Shown: piece by piece, positions 55,258 to 63,960 of the stretch
How positions within the stretch are numbered: the stretch's first letter is position 1
How the letters are laid out: each line of letters begins with the position of its first letter
From: Lactobacillus kullabergensis
GTDB taxonomy: Bacteria; Bacillota; Bacilli; Lactobacillales; Lactobacillaceae
Length of the DNA: 64,000 nt
Direction of reading: 5' to 3'
NCBI RefSeq assembly: GCF_000967195.1
Contig: NZ_KQ033871.1
Span: 399,090 to 463,089, forward strand
Program-made: the position numbers and the translations under genes
Notes under the pieces: generated by a model
The model's database searches: none
What the model saw: the letters and a program-made list of their open reading frames with translations, nothing else
What the model was told of the DNA's origin: nothing

Positions 55258-56106
55258 ATGAAAAATGTTACTATCAATAATCAAGTTCTGCCAGCTTTAG
55301 GTATTGGTACTTCGGAAATGGGGGATGACCCAGAAGTCAGAGAAGAAGAAATAACAGCTATTCGTTCAGGACTTGATGCTGGCTTAACAGTGATTGACAC
55401 GGCCGAGATGTATGGCAATGGTCATTCGGAAGAACTAGTTGGTGAGGCGATAAAGCCTTATCAAAGATCACAAATTTTTTTAATATCTAAAGTATTGCCT
55501 CAAAATGCTTCTGCACATAAAATGTGGCAAAGTTTGGCAGCTAGTCTTAAGAGGCTGCAAACTGATTATTTAGATCTGTACCTTTATCATTGGCGCGGAA
55601 TGGTTCCTCTGTTAGAGACAGTTTCAGAACTGCAGTCACTGCAAGATGAAGGACTTATTCGTGCCTGGGGAGTATCAAACTTCGACATAGATGATATGGA
55701 GGAACTCTGGCAGGTGCCAAATGGTCAGAACTGCGTTGTTAATGAGGATTTGTATAATTTGGAGACTAGGGGAATTGAATTCAGTCTTTTGCCTTGGCAA
55801 AGAGAACATCATATTCCATTGATTGCATACAGTCCTCTGGGTCGAGGACCTAAAATGGGTAGCACAATGATGAAAAATGAGGCGGTCATACAAGTAGCTG
55901 AAAAACACAAGGCAAGTCCTTATCAGATTTTATTGGCTTGGGTAATGCAACAACCAGATGTTTTGGCGATACCAAAAAGTAGTAGTTCAAAGCACTTATT
56001 ATCTAATCTTAGGGCGTTAGATATTGAGCTAACAAAGAAAGATTTACAAGTTTTGGAACAGGCTTATCCGAAACCAGATCATAAAGAGCCTCTGGCAATA
56101 TATTAA
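55258..56106 (+). CDS. Aldo/keto reductase
   Basis: A 282-residue NADPH-dependent reductase with TVIDTAEMYGNGHSEEL near residue 47 (catalytic Asp and Tyr), Lys in ISKVLP near 80 and YHWRG with the His near 113; IPKSSS near 242 binds the cofactor. AAGGAGG lies 5 nt before ATG 55258; an upstream ATG at 55219 has none. Related in fold but not closely to the one at 25557. Substrate unknown. Confidence 0.9.
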   Translation: MKNVTINNQVLPALGIGTSEMGDDPEVREEEITAIRSGLDAGLTVIDTAEMYGNGHSEELVGEAIKPYQRSQIFLISKVLPQNASAHKMWQSLAASLKRLQTDYLDLYLYHWRGMVPLLETVSELQSLQDEGLIRAWGVSNFDIDDMEELWQVPNGQNCVVNEDLYNLETRGIEFSLLPWQREHHIPLIAYSPLGRGPKMGSTMMKNEAVIQVAEKHKASPYQILLAWVMQQPDVLAIPKSSSSKHLLSNLRALDIELTKKDLQVLEQAYPKPDHKEPLAIY

Positions 56107-56551
56107 AAAGACGGAAATGTTTCTTGACTAGTTGTGGGTATTCGAATTTTACTTGAGGCGAATACTTCCTAACTAAAAAAATGTGGGAATGCTCCGAGTA
56201 ATAAATTTAACTGATAGTCTCAATAGGACTTATGACAAAATATTACTGTATAGTCCCAATTTGCAGCTCTTCGACAGTCCACCAAAGGTAAAAAAGTGCT
56301 AGATAAAGTGCTAAAACTTTATTTGGTACTATATTTTCAGTGTTCATTTTTGCTCTTTCTTAAAGTTTCTAATAAATATATTTTAATTGTGGCAAATTAT
56401 GTGAGTAATGTAAATTGCTGAAAAATGGCAGCTAATATAATTATTTGTTAGTCATAATCATTAAAAAACTAAAAAATAAAGTAAAAAAGCTTGAGTTCTC
56501 TCAGGCTTTTTCTGTACTCTTATACTAGGTAAGAAATTGGGAAGTTGAATA
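56107..56551. other. Intergenic region before the surface-polymer genes
   Basis: About 445 bases without a gene. It holds a GTATTCG/CGAATAC inverted repeat at 56138-56165, a tandem AAGTGCTA pair (56294 and 56306) and, near its end, a terminator-like hairpin at 56487. Confidence 0.5.
56487..56513 (+). terminator. Terminator-like hairpin
   Basis: AAAGCTTGAG pairs with CTCAGGCTTT (one G-U) around TTCT and is followed by TTTTCT. It lies 380 nt after the aldo/keto reductase and 39 nt before the next gene, so it may act as an attenuator of that gene. Confidence 0.6.
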
Positions 56552-57694
56552 ATGAAGAGTTTTTTGTTTCGTTTATATTTGGTGGCAATGAAATTAATTG
56601 CTCGTTTCACACCAGTGCAAGATAATAAAGTGGTGATTCTTAATGGCGCAGGTAGATCGGGTTCAAATGGTTATTTATTTGGCAAATATTTGAAGAAAAA
56701 TCATCCTGAATATGAAGTTATTACCGTTGAACCATGGCCGTCTTCACATTTATCGTTAAAAACTTGGCGACAAATCGGTGCAGCAAAGTTTGTAATAACG
56801 ACACACCAGCCATTTAAAGTTCATGCTGGACAAATCAATATTCAGTTCTGGCATGGTATTCCACTCAAGCGTATGGGATTTATGGCTAATAATACTAGTC
56901 GCAAAACTGATCAGCATAATGCTAATTTGTGGCAAAAAAATGCGGATATCGTGTGCTCGAGCAGCGATTTATATGAAAGTTTAATGAGTGCTTGCTGCGC
57001 GATTGAAACTAACAAATATCGAAAAACTGGGTTTCCTCGTCTTGATGCCTTGAAAAATCCTGCTATTAGTAAAAAGAAATTATTAACTGACTTATTCAAA
57101 GCTGAGGATAATGATGCTCAAATTGGAATATACATGCCAACTTTTCGTTATGAAATGGATGATCGACAAATTATGACGCAAGTTGAGCAGGGTAATTTCT
57201 TTGCATTGCCTGATTTTGATGCTGTGAAGCTGAATAATTCTTTAAAAAAGAACCATCAGTATTTAATAGTAAAGTTGCATCCCTATGAAATGAATCTGTT
57301 TAAACACCTGCGGAGCAGCTTTTCAAATATTGCCTTTCTCAATAACGACTATTTGTATCAACTTGATATTGATTTATATGAACTTTTAGGTAATACAGAC
57401 TTTTTAATTACTGATTATTCTTCGATTTATTTTGATTATTTAAACATTGACAAACCAATCATATTTATTACCAATTATTTGAGGCAATACGAAAAAAAGC
57501 GAGGACTTTTAATGGGTCCTTATGAAGAAATTGTGCCTGGACTGTGTGTGAAAACGCAGCAGGAGCTTATTAAGGCACTTGTAATGCCTGATCAATTCAG
57601 TCAAAAGCGGCACTACTGGCTAAATTTAACTAATGAGGTGCAGGCTGATTCAAATTGTGAAAATGTATTTAAGTCGTTAAAAAATAGAGGGTAA
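56552..57694 (+). CDS. CDP-glycerol glycerophosphotransferase family protein
   Basis: A 380-residue TagB/TagF-type transferase. The hallmark motifs occur in order: FWHGIPLKRMGF (near 95), YMPTFR (near 194), KLHPYE (near 246) and DYSSIYFDY (near 291). Such enzymes move glycerol phosphate from CDP-glycerol to a wall polymer or glycan. No other teichoic acid genes are beside it; a flippase and a GT32 enzyme follow closely, so a modified surface glycan is likely. The start has a weak ribosome site (GGGAAG). Confidence 0.88.
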   Translation: MKSFLFRLYLVAMKLIARFTPVQDNKVVILNGAGRSGSNGYLFGKYLKKNHPEYEVITVEPWPSSHLSLKTWRQIGAAKFVITTHQPFKVHAGQINIQFWHGIPLKRMGFMANNTSRKTDQHNANLWQKNADIVCSSSDLYESLMSACCAIETNKYRKTGFPRLDALKNPAISKKKLLTDLFKAEDNDAQIGIYMPTFRYEMDDRQIMTQVEQGNFFALPDFDAVKLNNSLKKNHQYLIVKLHPYEMNLFKHLRSSFSNIAFLNNDYLYQLDIDLYELLGNTDFLITDYSSIYFDYLNIDKPIIFITNYLRQYEKKRGLLMGPYEEIVPGLCVKTQQELIKALVMPDQFSQKRHYWLNLTNEVQADSNCENVFKSLKNRG

Positions 57695-57697
57695 GTT

Positions 57698-59128
57698 GTG
57701 AAAAGAACATTTTTAAACATTCTATATAATGCGGTTTACCAAATATTTTTGGTATTAGTACCACTAATAACCGTGCCTTACCTTTCCCGAATTTTGGGCC
57801 CTAAAACATATGGTATTTATAGTAATGTGAATAATATTGTTCAGTTCTTAATGATATTCTGTACCCTGTCTGTGTCATATATTGGTATGAGGACCATTTC
57901 GCAGATTAGAGCTTTTGGCAGTGGTCAAGATTTAACCAAAGCCTTTTGGGGATTGTGGTACTTTCAGGCCATAGCTGGATTCGTCACAATAGTGATAGTG
58001 ATTGTTGTTACCAGTTTTTTCCATATTAAGTACGGTCAATATTTGTTATTAATGGTGCCTTACCTTATTTCAGCACAAATAGATATTTCCTGGTTCTTTC
58101 AGGGACTGGCCGATTTTGGCCGGGTGGTTTTAAAAAATACTGCCGTTAAGCTAGTATCTGTTATATTGATTTTATTATGGGTTAAAAATCCGGGTGATCT
58201 TTGGAAGTATATGTTGATTATGTCGGTTTCAACTATGTTAGGATCATTTGTCTTTTGGTTTGACATTCACCGCTATGTTGGTGGGCCGGTCAAACACTTT
58301 TATCAATATCGCGCGACTGTTAAAGCAATTATTACTCTCTTGATTCCGCAAATTGCCACGCAAATTTACACTTCACTCGACAAGCCTATTTTAGGACTTT
58401 TTCAAAATTCGACGCAGGTTGCCTTTTATGACAACTCCCAAAGAATTTCCAACATGGTTTTGGGAATTGTAACCAGTATTTCCTTAGTGATTATGCCTAA
58501 AATGGCGGGTGAAGGTAAAAAAGAACAACGGATAGTTTTAAAAAAATCCCTGGAAGCGACAGTGATGCTGGGAACTTTGTTTGCAGTTATTATTATGGCG
58601 AATACTAAAGAATTTGTGCCTTTCTTTTTTGGACATAAATTTATCCCGATGACGCCGTTAATGTTTTTCTTCACTTTGACTATCATAATGATTCCAACTG
58701 GTGGGGTTTTTGCCAATCAATTTGCCCTTGCCAATCATCGAGACCGAGATTATGCTATTCCCGTTATAGTGGGAGCTATTTTAGAAGTAGTATTAAGCTA
58801 CTTTTTGGATCAACTGTACGGTGCAACAGGTGCTATGATTGCAATTTTAATAACTGAATTTATAGTTTTGCTTTTACGACTATGGATTGTTCGTGATGGC
58901 TATGATTTTAAATATTCTTTTCGTGAAATTCCTAAATATTTCCTAATTGCAATTATTGTTTTGACAGCGGGGATGCTTTTGCCACAATTGTTTTCATCAG
59001 CATTTCTTAATATGCTAGTCAAATCAATCATTATGTTTGTTTTGTATATAGCTCTAATGTTCTTGTTGAAACTAGACTTTAATCAAGACATAATTTTGTT
59101 ATTGAAAAAATTTTTTACCAGAGGTTAA
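57698..59128 (+). CDS. Oligosaccharide flippase (Wzx/MurJ-like)
   Basis: A 476-residue membrane protein with about 12-14 helices of the polysaccharide transporter family; the N-terminus (NAVYQIFLVLVPLITVPYLSR) and GPKTYGIYS near 33 are characteristic. It should flip a lipid-linked glycan to the outer face. GTG start, 3 nt after the previous stop, with AGAGGGTAAG upstream. Confidence 0.9.
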   Translation: MKRTFLNILYNAVYQIFLVLVPLITVPYLSRILGPKTYGIYSNVNNIVQFLMIFCTLSVSYIGMRTISQIRAFGSGQDLTKAFWGLWYFQAIAGFVTIVIVIVVTSFFHIKYGQYLLLMVPYLISAQIDISWFFQGLADFGRVVLKNTAVKLVSVILILLWVKNPGDLWKYMLIMSVSTMLGSFVFWFDIHRYVGGPVKHFYQYRATVKAIITLLIPQIATQIYTSLDKPILGLFQNSTQVAFYDNSQRISNMVLGIVTSISLVIMPKMAGEGKKEQRIVLKKSLEATVMLGTLFAVIIMANTKEFVPFFFGHKFIPMTPLMFFFTLTIIMIPTGGVFANQFALANHRDRDYAIPVIVGAILEVVLSYFLDQLYGATGAMIAILITEFIVLLLRLWIVRDGYDFKYSFREIPKYFLIAIIVLTAGMLLPQLFSSAFLNMLVKSIIMFVLYIALMFLLKLDFNQDIILLLKKFFTRG

Positions 59129-59131
59129 TAA

Positions 59132-59830
59132 ATGATTCCCAAAATAATTCATTATGTGTGGGTAGGGGGTAACCCTAAACCACAAAATATTCAGCGTTGC
59201 ATGAAGACCTGGTCAAAGCACTTGCAGGATTATCAAATTATTGAATGGAACGAACACAATTTTGATATTCACGAAAATAAATATGTAGAACAAGCATATC
59301 AAGCTAAAAAATGGGCCTTTGTTTCAGATTACATTCGAGCTAAAGCAGTCTATGAAATGGGCGGTATCTATATGGATACGGATGTTTTAGTTTTGGATAA
59401 TTTACACGATTTGTTAAATAATAAAGCTTTTGTCGGTTTTGAAAATAAGGAGAATCCCTTCACAGCAGTATTTGGCGCAGAAAAAGGTCATCCACTGATT
59501 AAAGACATGCTTTCTTATTATGATGACCGTAATTTTACGTTTGACAAACAAGACCAATTAGCAGGAGTCAATACTGTATCGGTGTCTGACATTTTAAAAA
59601 ATAAATATGGTGCTCAGCCTAATAACAAGGAGCAGCAATTGCAGACCGGTATACACGTTTATCCTGACGGTGTTCTTTGTAATCCTTCTGCGCAGTCAAA
59701 GACTATCCATGTTTTTACCGGAACATGGATGGAAGGAGCTAAGCCACTGAAAAGAAAAATAGTGACAGCTCTTAAAGTCAGGATCAAAACGAAAAAAGAG
59801 GCAGCTCTTTATGCCAGATTTTTCAGGTAA
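59132..59830 (+). CDS. Glycosyltransferase, GT32-like (DXD)
   Basis: A 232-residue glycosyltransferase with the N-terminal IPKIIHYVWVGG, AFVSDYIRAKAVYEMGG near 64-80 and the metal-binding DTD in YMDTDVLVLD near 86. It would add a hexose in the cytosol to a lipid-linked glycan. It starts 3 nt after the flippase gene, so the three genes form one unit. Confidence 0.9.
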   Translation: MIPKIIHYVWVGGNPKPQNIQRCMKTWSKHLQDYQIIEWNEHNFDIHENKYVEQAYQAKKWAFVSDYIRAKAVYEMGGIYMDTDVLVLDNLHDLLNNKAFVGFENKENPFTAVFGAEKGHPLIKDMLSYYDDRNFTFDKQDQLAGVNTVSVSDILKNKYGAQPNNKEQQLQTGIHVYPDGVLCNPSAQSKTIHVFTGTWMEGAKPLKRKIVTALKVRIKTKKEAALYARFFR

Positions 59831-59831
59831 C

Positions 59832-60287
59832 ATGACGGAAGAAGAATTACAGAACCTGGTGGCAGAAGTTTCTCTTAAGTATTTTGGCAGACAGTTTAAA
59901 CACCAAGTAAAAATTAATAAGCGCATGACAACAACTGGTGGTCGGTATCATTTGGATGATCACCACATTGAAATTAATGCGCATTTTTTAGTGCCGCAAT
60001 ATTATCAAGAATTGATTGGCATAATTAAGCACGAATTGACGCATTACCACTTACATTTAAATCACAGAGGATATCGTCATCAAGACCATGATTTTAAAGT
60101 TTTACTTAATAAAGTTGGTGGTTCAAGGTATGCCCCGGACATAGGTCTTAAACGCAAAAGAAAAGCAAAATATTTGTATGTTTGCACTATATGCGGTCAA
60201 CAGTTTGTGCGGGTTCGGCGCGTTAATGTACGTCGTTATGGCTGTGGCAAATGCGGCGGCAGGTTAAGATTAGTCAGCTATAGATAA
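59832..60287 (+). CDS. SprT-like metalloprotein
   Basis: A 151-residue SprT-domain protein with the zinc motif HELTHYHLH (near residue 65) and a C-terminal zinc ribbon (CTICGQQF ... CGKCGG). Function is not settled in bacteria; the eukaryotic relative SPRTN cuts DNA-protein crosslinks. I prefer ATG 59832, one base after the previous stop and at the usual family start; an ATG at 59811 overlaps the previous gene but has AGAGG upstream. Confidence 0.86.
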   Translation: MTEEELQNLVAEVSLKYFGRQFKHQVKINKRMTTTGGRYHLDDHHIEINAHFLVPQYYQELIGIIKHELTHYHLHLNHRGYRHQDHDFKVLLNKVGGSRYAPDIGLKRKRKAKYLYVCTICGQQFVRVRRVNVRRYGCGKCGGRLRLVSYR

Positions 60288-60315
60288 AATAATAAAATTT
60301 ATTTTGACATTTTGT

Positions 60316-60345
60316 TTGACAAACTGTTAGGTATCAAACTATAAT
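60316..60345 (+). promoter_or_regulatory. Promoter of the MarR-ABC exporter operon
   Basis: TTGACA and TATAAT with an 18-nt spacer. TTAGGTATCAAA (60327-60338), an imperfect copy of the palindrome at 60362, lies within the spacer. Confidence 0.75.
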
Positions 60346-60361
60346 TTAATTGTAAATTATA

Positions 60362-60373
60362 TTAGGTACCTAA
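60362..60373. promoter_or_regulatory. Palindromic operator, probably for the MarR protein
   Basis: TTAGGTACCTAA is a perfect palindrome in the leader of the marR gene. With the partial copy 35 bp upstream, inside the promoter, it gives two sites for autorepression. Confidence 0.6.
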
Positions 60374-60397
60374 CTTTTTATTTAAAGGAACTTAATT

Positions 60398-61072
60398 ATG
60401 AGTCAAACAAGTGATCAATTAATGAGACAACTTCATTTTATTTTGCGGGCTAGTCGTTACTATATGTTTCAAAACAAAGAACCGATATCGGGACAAAAAC
60501 GGGTATTGGCTGTTTTAAAACTTGAAGACGGTTTAACCCAAAATTATTTAGCTGAAATTTTGGCTTTGAAACCTGGGTCTTTAGCTGAATTATTGAAAAA
60601 AATGGAACTAAAAGGAGATATTTCACGTGAAGTTGATGAGCAGGACAAACGAGTTAAACGTGTTTATCTCACAGCAGCTGGGAAAGAAAAGGCTGCCAAG
60701 CTGGCTGAATTAAAAGACAAGCAAGATACCGAGCCTTTCTTTGCCGGTTTGACTGCGGAAGAGCAGGAGCAATTTGGTCAATATCTGCAAAAAATTGCTG
60801 CTGGCTGGGATGAAGATTTTAAGGAAAAAGCCACTGATTTTGTTGATCCTGCCTACCGTATGGAAAGGATTAAAAAATGGCGTAAATATGCTGCAGACCA
60901 TGACTTCTCCAGGTCTGATATGCGAGACATGTGCCGCCACATGTATAGGAAGCATCACTGCCATCATGACTTTGAACCAGGTGATTTTACCAAAAATTGT
61001 TACAATTATGATAAGATGCATAAATATGATAGGGACTTTTGGCGCAAATTCTGGCATAATGAAAATGAATGA
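60398..61072 (+). CDS. MarR family regulator with His/Cys-rich C-terminal tail
   Basis: A 224-residue regulator: a MarR winged helix (about 25-110, with LTQNYLAEILALKPGSLAELLKK) followed by an unusual tail of about 60 residues after WRKYAADHDF. The tail has a dense His/Cys/Asp pattern (MCRHMYRKHHCHHDF, NCYNYDKMHKYD) that could bind metal ions, though that is inference. It precedes an ABC exporter by 86 nt and likely represses both genes through TTAGGTACCTAA sites. AAAGGAAC precedes the ATG. Confidence 0.85.
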   Translation: MSQTSDQLMRQLHFILRASRYYMFQNKEPISGQKRVLAVLKLEDGLTQNYLAEILALKPGSLAELLKKMELKGDISREVDEQDKRVKRVYLTAAGKEKAAKLAELKDKQDTEPFFAGLTAEEQEQFGQYLQKIAAGWDEDFKEKATDFVDPAYRMERIKKWRKYAADHDFSRSDMRDMCRHMYRKHHCHHDFEPGDFTKNCYNYDKMHKYDRDFWRKFWHNENE

Positions 61073-61158
61073 TTATAATTAGCAAGATAAAATAAAGAGC
61101 TTTTCAATTATTGAAAAACTCTTTTATTTAGTCTAACTAAGGAAAGCCGGTATCTTTT

Positions 61159-62910
61159 ATGGCATTCAAGTCACTTAAAGATAAAACACAAGGTGTTAAA
61201 TTCAGTGATTTTTTAAACTTGCTAAAAAGTTTGAATGTTAAAAAATCGTTATTTGCACTAGGGCTGTTTCTCAGTCTGGTCACAAGTGTAGCAAATTTGG
61301 TCTTACCACTATTAACCAGAGAATTAGTGGATACGAGCAAGTGGGATAATTTTAATTATTCGAGCCTAATTATTATTATCATTGTGTTTGTCCTGCAATT
61401 AATTTTAGGAACAGTTGGCGGATTTGTTCTGCGCTATTTTGGTGAAAGTGTAGTTAAGAGCCTTCGTGAACGCTTATGGGGACATCTTTTAAAACTACCT
61501 GTAAGTTATTTTGATGTTACCAAAGTAGGTGAAAGCAGTTCTCGTTTGGTTAATGATACGGGAATTATTAAAGATTTGCTGGCTTCTCAATTCCCTAACT
61601 TTATTACTGGCGCAATTCAACTCTTTTTCTCATTAATCATTTTATTTGTGATGGATTGGCAAATGGCCACCTTAATGTTTACTGTAATTCCTATTGTGGT
61701 AGTAATTTTATTGCCAATTGGTCGCATTATGGTCAGACTTGGTCGCAAATTGCAGTCAGAAACAGCTAAATTTAACGGTGATGTCAGTGAAAAATTGTCT
61801 GAAGTACGTTTAATTAAATCCAGTAATGGCGAAAAGTATGAACAAGAATCGGGTAACCACAGGATCAAGAAGATTTTTACTATTGGCGTATTGGACGCTC
61901 GTGTTGAAGCTATTTTGCAGCCGATTATCATGACTTTGATGATGGCGGCTTTTGCAGGCATTCTGGCATTTGGCATTATTCGCGTAGGTCAGGGTTCTTT
62001 GACCAGTGGTTCTCTTGTAGCATTCTTACTATATCTGTTTAACGTGATTGCACCAGTTGCTAATTTTGCAACTTTCTTTTCACAGATACAAAAAGCCTTG
62101 GGTTCAACTGAACGCATACAAGCAATTTTACAAATTGAACCTGAAAAGAATTTAAGTCATCGTACTTTTGATTTGAGTAATAAAACATTGACAGCACAAA
62201 ACGTTAGCTTTAACTATGTTAAAAATGAACCCGTTTTACAATCTATTTCATTTGTTTCAAAACCTAACTCTGTCATTGCCTTTGTGGGACCTAGTGGTGG
62301 TGGCAAATCTACGATTTTTGCCTTACTAGAACGCTTTTATCAGCCTGAAAGTGGCAAATTCACTATTGGGGATGAAAATATTCAAGATATTGACCTGGCA
62401 AATTGGCGCTCCCAAATAGGCTATGTTTCTCAGAACAGTGCTATTTTTTCCGGAACGATCCGGCAAAATTTGGTTTACGGTTTAACCAGAGATATGACTG
62501 ACGATGATCTTTGGCATGGACTCGCTTTGGCTTATGCCGATCAATTTGTGCGTGAATTTCCTGATCAAATGGAAACTGAAATTGGTGAACGGGGAATTAA
62601 ACTATCTGGTGGTCAGAAACAACGTTTAGCTATTGCCAGAGCCTTTTTGCGTAATCCTAAAATTTTGATGCTGGACGAAGCGACTGCCAGCCTTGATTCA
62701 GAATCTGAGGGAAAGGTGCAACAAGCACTTGATAAACTAATGGTCAATAGAACAACCTTGGTTATTGCACACCGCCTGGCTACAATAGTTAATGCTGATC
62801 AAATTTATTTTGTAGAGAACGGTAAAATTACAGGTCATGGTACTCACCACGAATTAATGCAAAATCACAGTTTGTATGCCAAGTATGTAAATGAGCAAAT
62901 GGTCAATTAA
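61159..62910 (+). CDS. ABC exporter, fused permease and ATPase (multidrug type)
   Basis: A 583-residue half-transporter with six N-terminal membrane helices (to about 310) and an ATPase domain with Walker A GPSGGGKST (near 377), signature LSGGQKQR (near 484) and Walker B ILMLDEATASLD. It resembles LmrA/BmrA-type drug exporters and would act as a homodimer. Control by the upstream MarR protein suggests a role in toxic-compound export. Confidence 0.92.
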   Translation: MAFKSLKDKTQGVKFSDFLNLLKSLNVKKSLFALGLFLSLVTSVANLVLPLLTRELVDTSKWDNFNYSSLIIIIIVFVLQLILGTVGGFVLRYFGESVVKSLRERLWGHLLKLPVSYFDVTKVGESSSRLVNDTGIIKDLLASQFPNFITGAIQLFFSLIILFVMDWQMATLMFTVIPIVVVILLPIGRIMVRLGRKLQSETAKFNGDVSEKLSEVRLIKSSNGEKYEQESGNHRIKKIFTIGVLDARVEAILQPIIMTLMMAAFAGILAFGIIRVGQGSLTSGSLVAFLLYLFNVIAPVANFATFFSQIQKALGSTERIQAILQIEPEKNLSHRTFDLSNKTLTAQNVSFNYVKNEPVLQSISFVSKPNSVIAFVGPSGGGKSTIFALLERFYQPESGKFTIGDENIQDIDLANWRSQIGYVSQNSAIFSGTIRQNLVYGLTRDMTDDDLWHGLALAYADQFVREFPDQMETEIGERGIKLSGGQKQRLAIARAFLRNPKILMLDEATASLDSESEGKVQQALDKLMVNRTTLVIAHRLATIVNADQIYFVENGKITGHGTHHELMQNHSLYAKYVNEQMVN

Positions 62911-62982
62911 AGCTTTTTAGCTAAAATGAGTAAGAAAAGTCTTGTGTTAAATTTAATTTTGGGTTATAGTATTGAATGTGCT

Positions 62983-63068
62983 GCGGGCATGGCGGAATGG
63001 CAGACGCGCAAGACTAAGGATCTTGTGATCGCTTTTAGATCGTGGAAGTTCGAGTCTTCTTGCCCGCA
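62983..63068 (+). tRNA. tRNA-Leu (anticodon AAG)
   Basis: An 86-nt class II tRNA with acceptor GCGGGCA/TGCCCGC, long variable arm and anticodon loop CTAAGGA. A34 is unusual for bacterial leucine tRNA, which normally has GAG; it may be deaminated to inosine by TadA. It stands alone and is followed by a terminator. Confidence 0.94.
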
Positions 63069-63074
63069 TTTTTT

Positions 63075-63099
63075 AATGGAGCTTTGGCTCCATTTTTTT
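63075..63099 (+). terminator. Terminator after tRNA-Leu(AAG)
   Basis: AATGGAGC pairs with GCTCCATT around TTTG, followed by a T-run. Confidence 0.92.
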
Positions 63100-63232
63100 G
63101 TATACTTAATTATAAATGAGCAAAATTGTTATGTCAGCTTACTACTTTTATTTTAAAAATTAATTACATTGCATAATTTATATCCAAGAGAGGTTATACT
63201 TAAGAAGAGATTTTTAAAGCAAGGGAAAACAA

Positions 63233-63880
63233 ATGGCGAGAAAACGAAAAAGCAAAAAATTATCTAATACAGCGATCATCATTCGAACATTTATAATTCT
63301 ATTTTTATTGATTATTGCTTTTGCAACTTTTCGTTATTATCGCAGACAGGCAATTCAATCAGAGCAGATTAGACAGGAGCAGCTTGCTCGAGAACAGGCC
63401 AGGCAGAAAATCATCAGGCAACACAAAGCTTTTATCAGAGAAATAGGTCCGATAGCTAAAGAAGTGGATAAATCCTTTGACCTTTTGCCAAGTATTACTA
63501 TCGCTCAGGCTTGTCTTGAAAGTGACTATGGCAAAAGCGACCTTTCACAAAAATACAATAATCTGTTTGGCGTCAAAGGAAATAATCCTAATACTTCGGC
63601 AGTACTTAAAACCAAAGAGTTTGAAAAAGGTAAATGGATAGTTGTTAAAGCTCGCTTTCAAATCTATGATTCCTATGAAGCTTCTATAAGGGCTCATGCG
63701 CGCTTGTTCCAAAAGGGGACAACTTGGGATGCAAAACAATATCGTCACGTTTTAGCTGCTAAGAACTATCAAACGCAGGCTCGAGCTCTAGTTAAAGACG
63801 GCTATGCGACTGACCCCAATTATGCGGACAAATTGATTAAGTTAATCGAAGAGTATGATCTTGCGCGTTTTGATAAATAG
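63233..63880 (+). CDS. Glucosaminidase-domain protein (GH73), membrane-anchored
   Basis: A 215-residue protein with a positively charged N-terminus, one membrane helix (about 13-33), a charged linker (about 36-62) and a GH73 domain. The motif LPSITIAQACLESDYGKSDL near residue 83 holds the catalytic glutamate, and NNLFGVKG near 105 is typical. It cleaves peptidoglycan glycan strands outside the cell. It lacks wall-binding repeats, so the N-terminal anchor holds it at the membrane. AGCAAGG precedes the ATG. Confidence 0.9.
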   Translation: MARKRKSKKLSNTAIIIRTFIILFLLIIAFATFRYYRRQAIQSEQIRQEQLAREQARQKIIRQHKAFIREIGPIAKEVDKSFDLLPSITIAQACLESDYGKSDLSQKYNNLFGVKGNNPNTSAVLKTKEFEKGKWIVVKARFQIYDSYEASIRAHARLFQKGTTWDAKQYRHVLAAKNYQTQARALVKDGYATDPNYADKLIKLIEEYDLARFDK

Positions 63881-63960
63881 AATGCAATCAACTCAAATTA
63901 TGGTCATGATTTTTGGTACAATAGAATAGTTAAAAAATTTTTGGGGTGAAAGAATTCAAA

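Noticed and set aside
62926-63156. A 76-codon open reading frame over tRNA-Leu(AAG)
   Set aside because: It spans the whole tRNA and its terminator, so it is not a gene.
62983-63230. Prophage or island attachment at tRNA-Leu(AAG)
   Set aside because: No integrase, no repeat of the tRNA 3' end and ordinary core genes on both sides.
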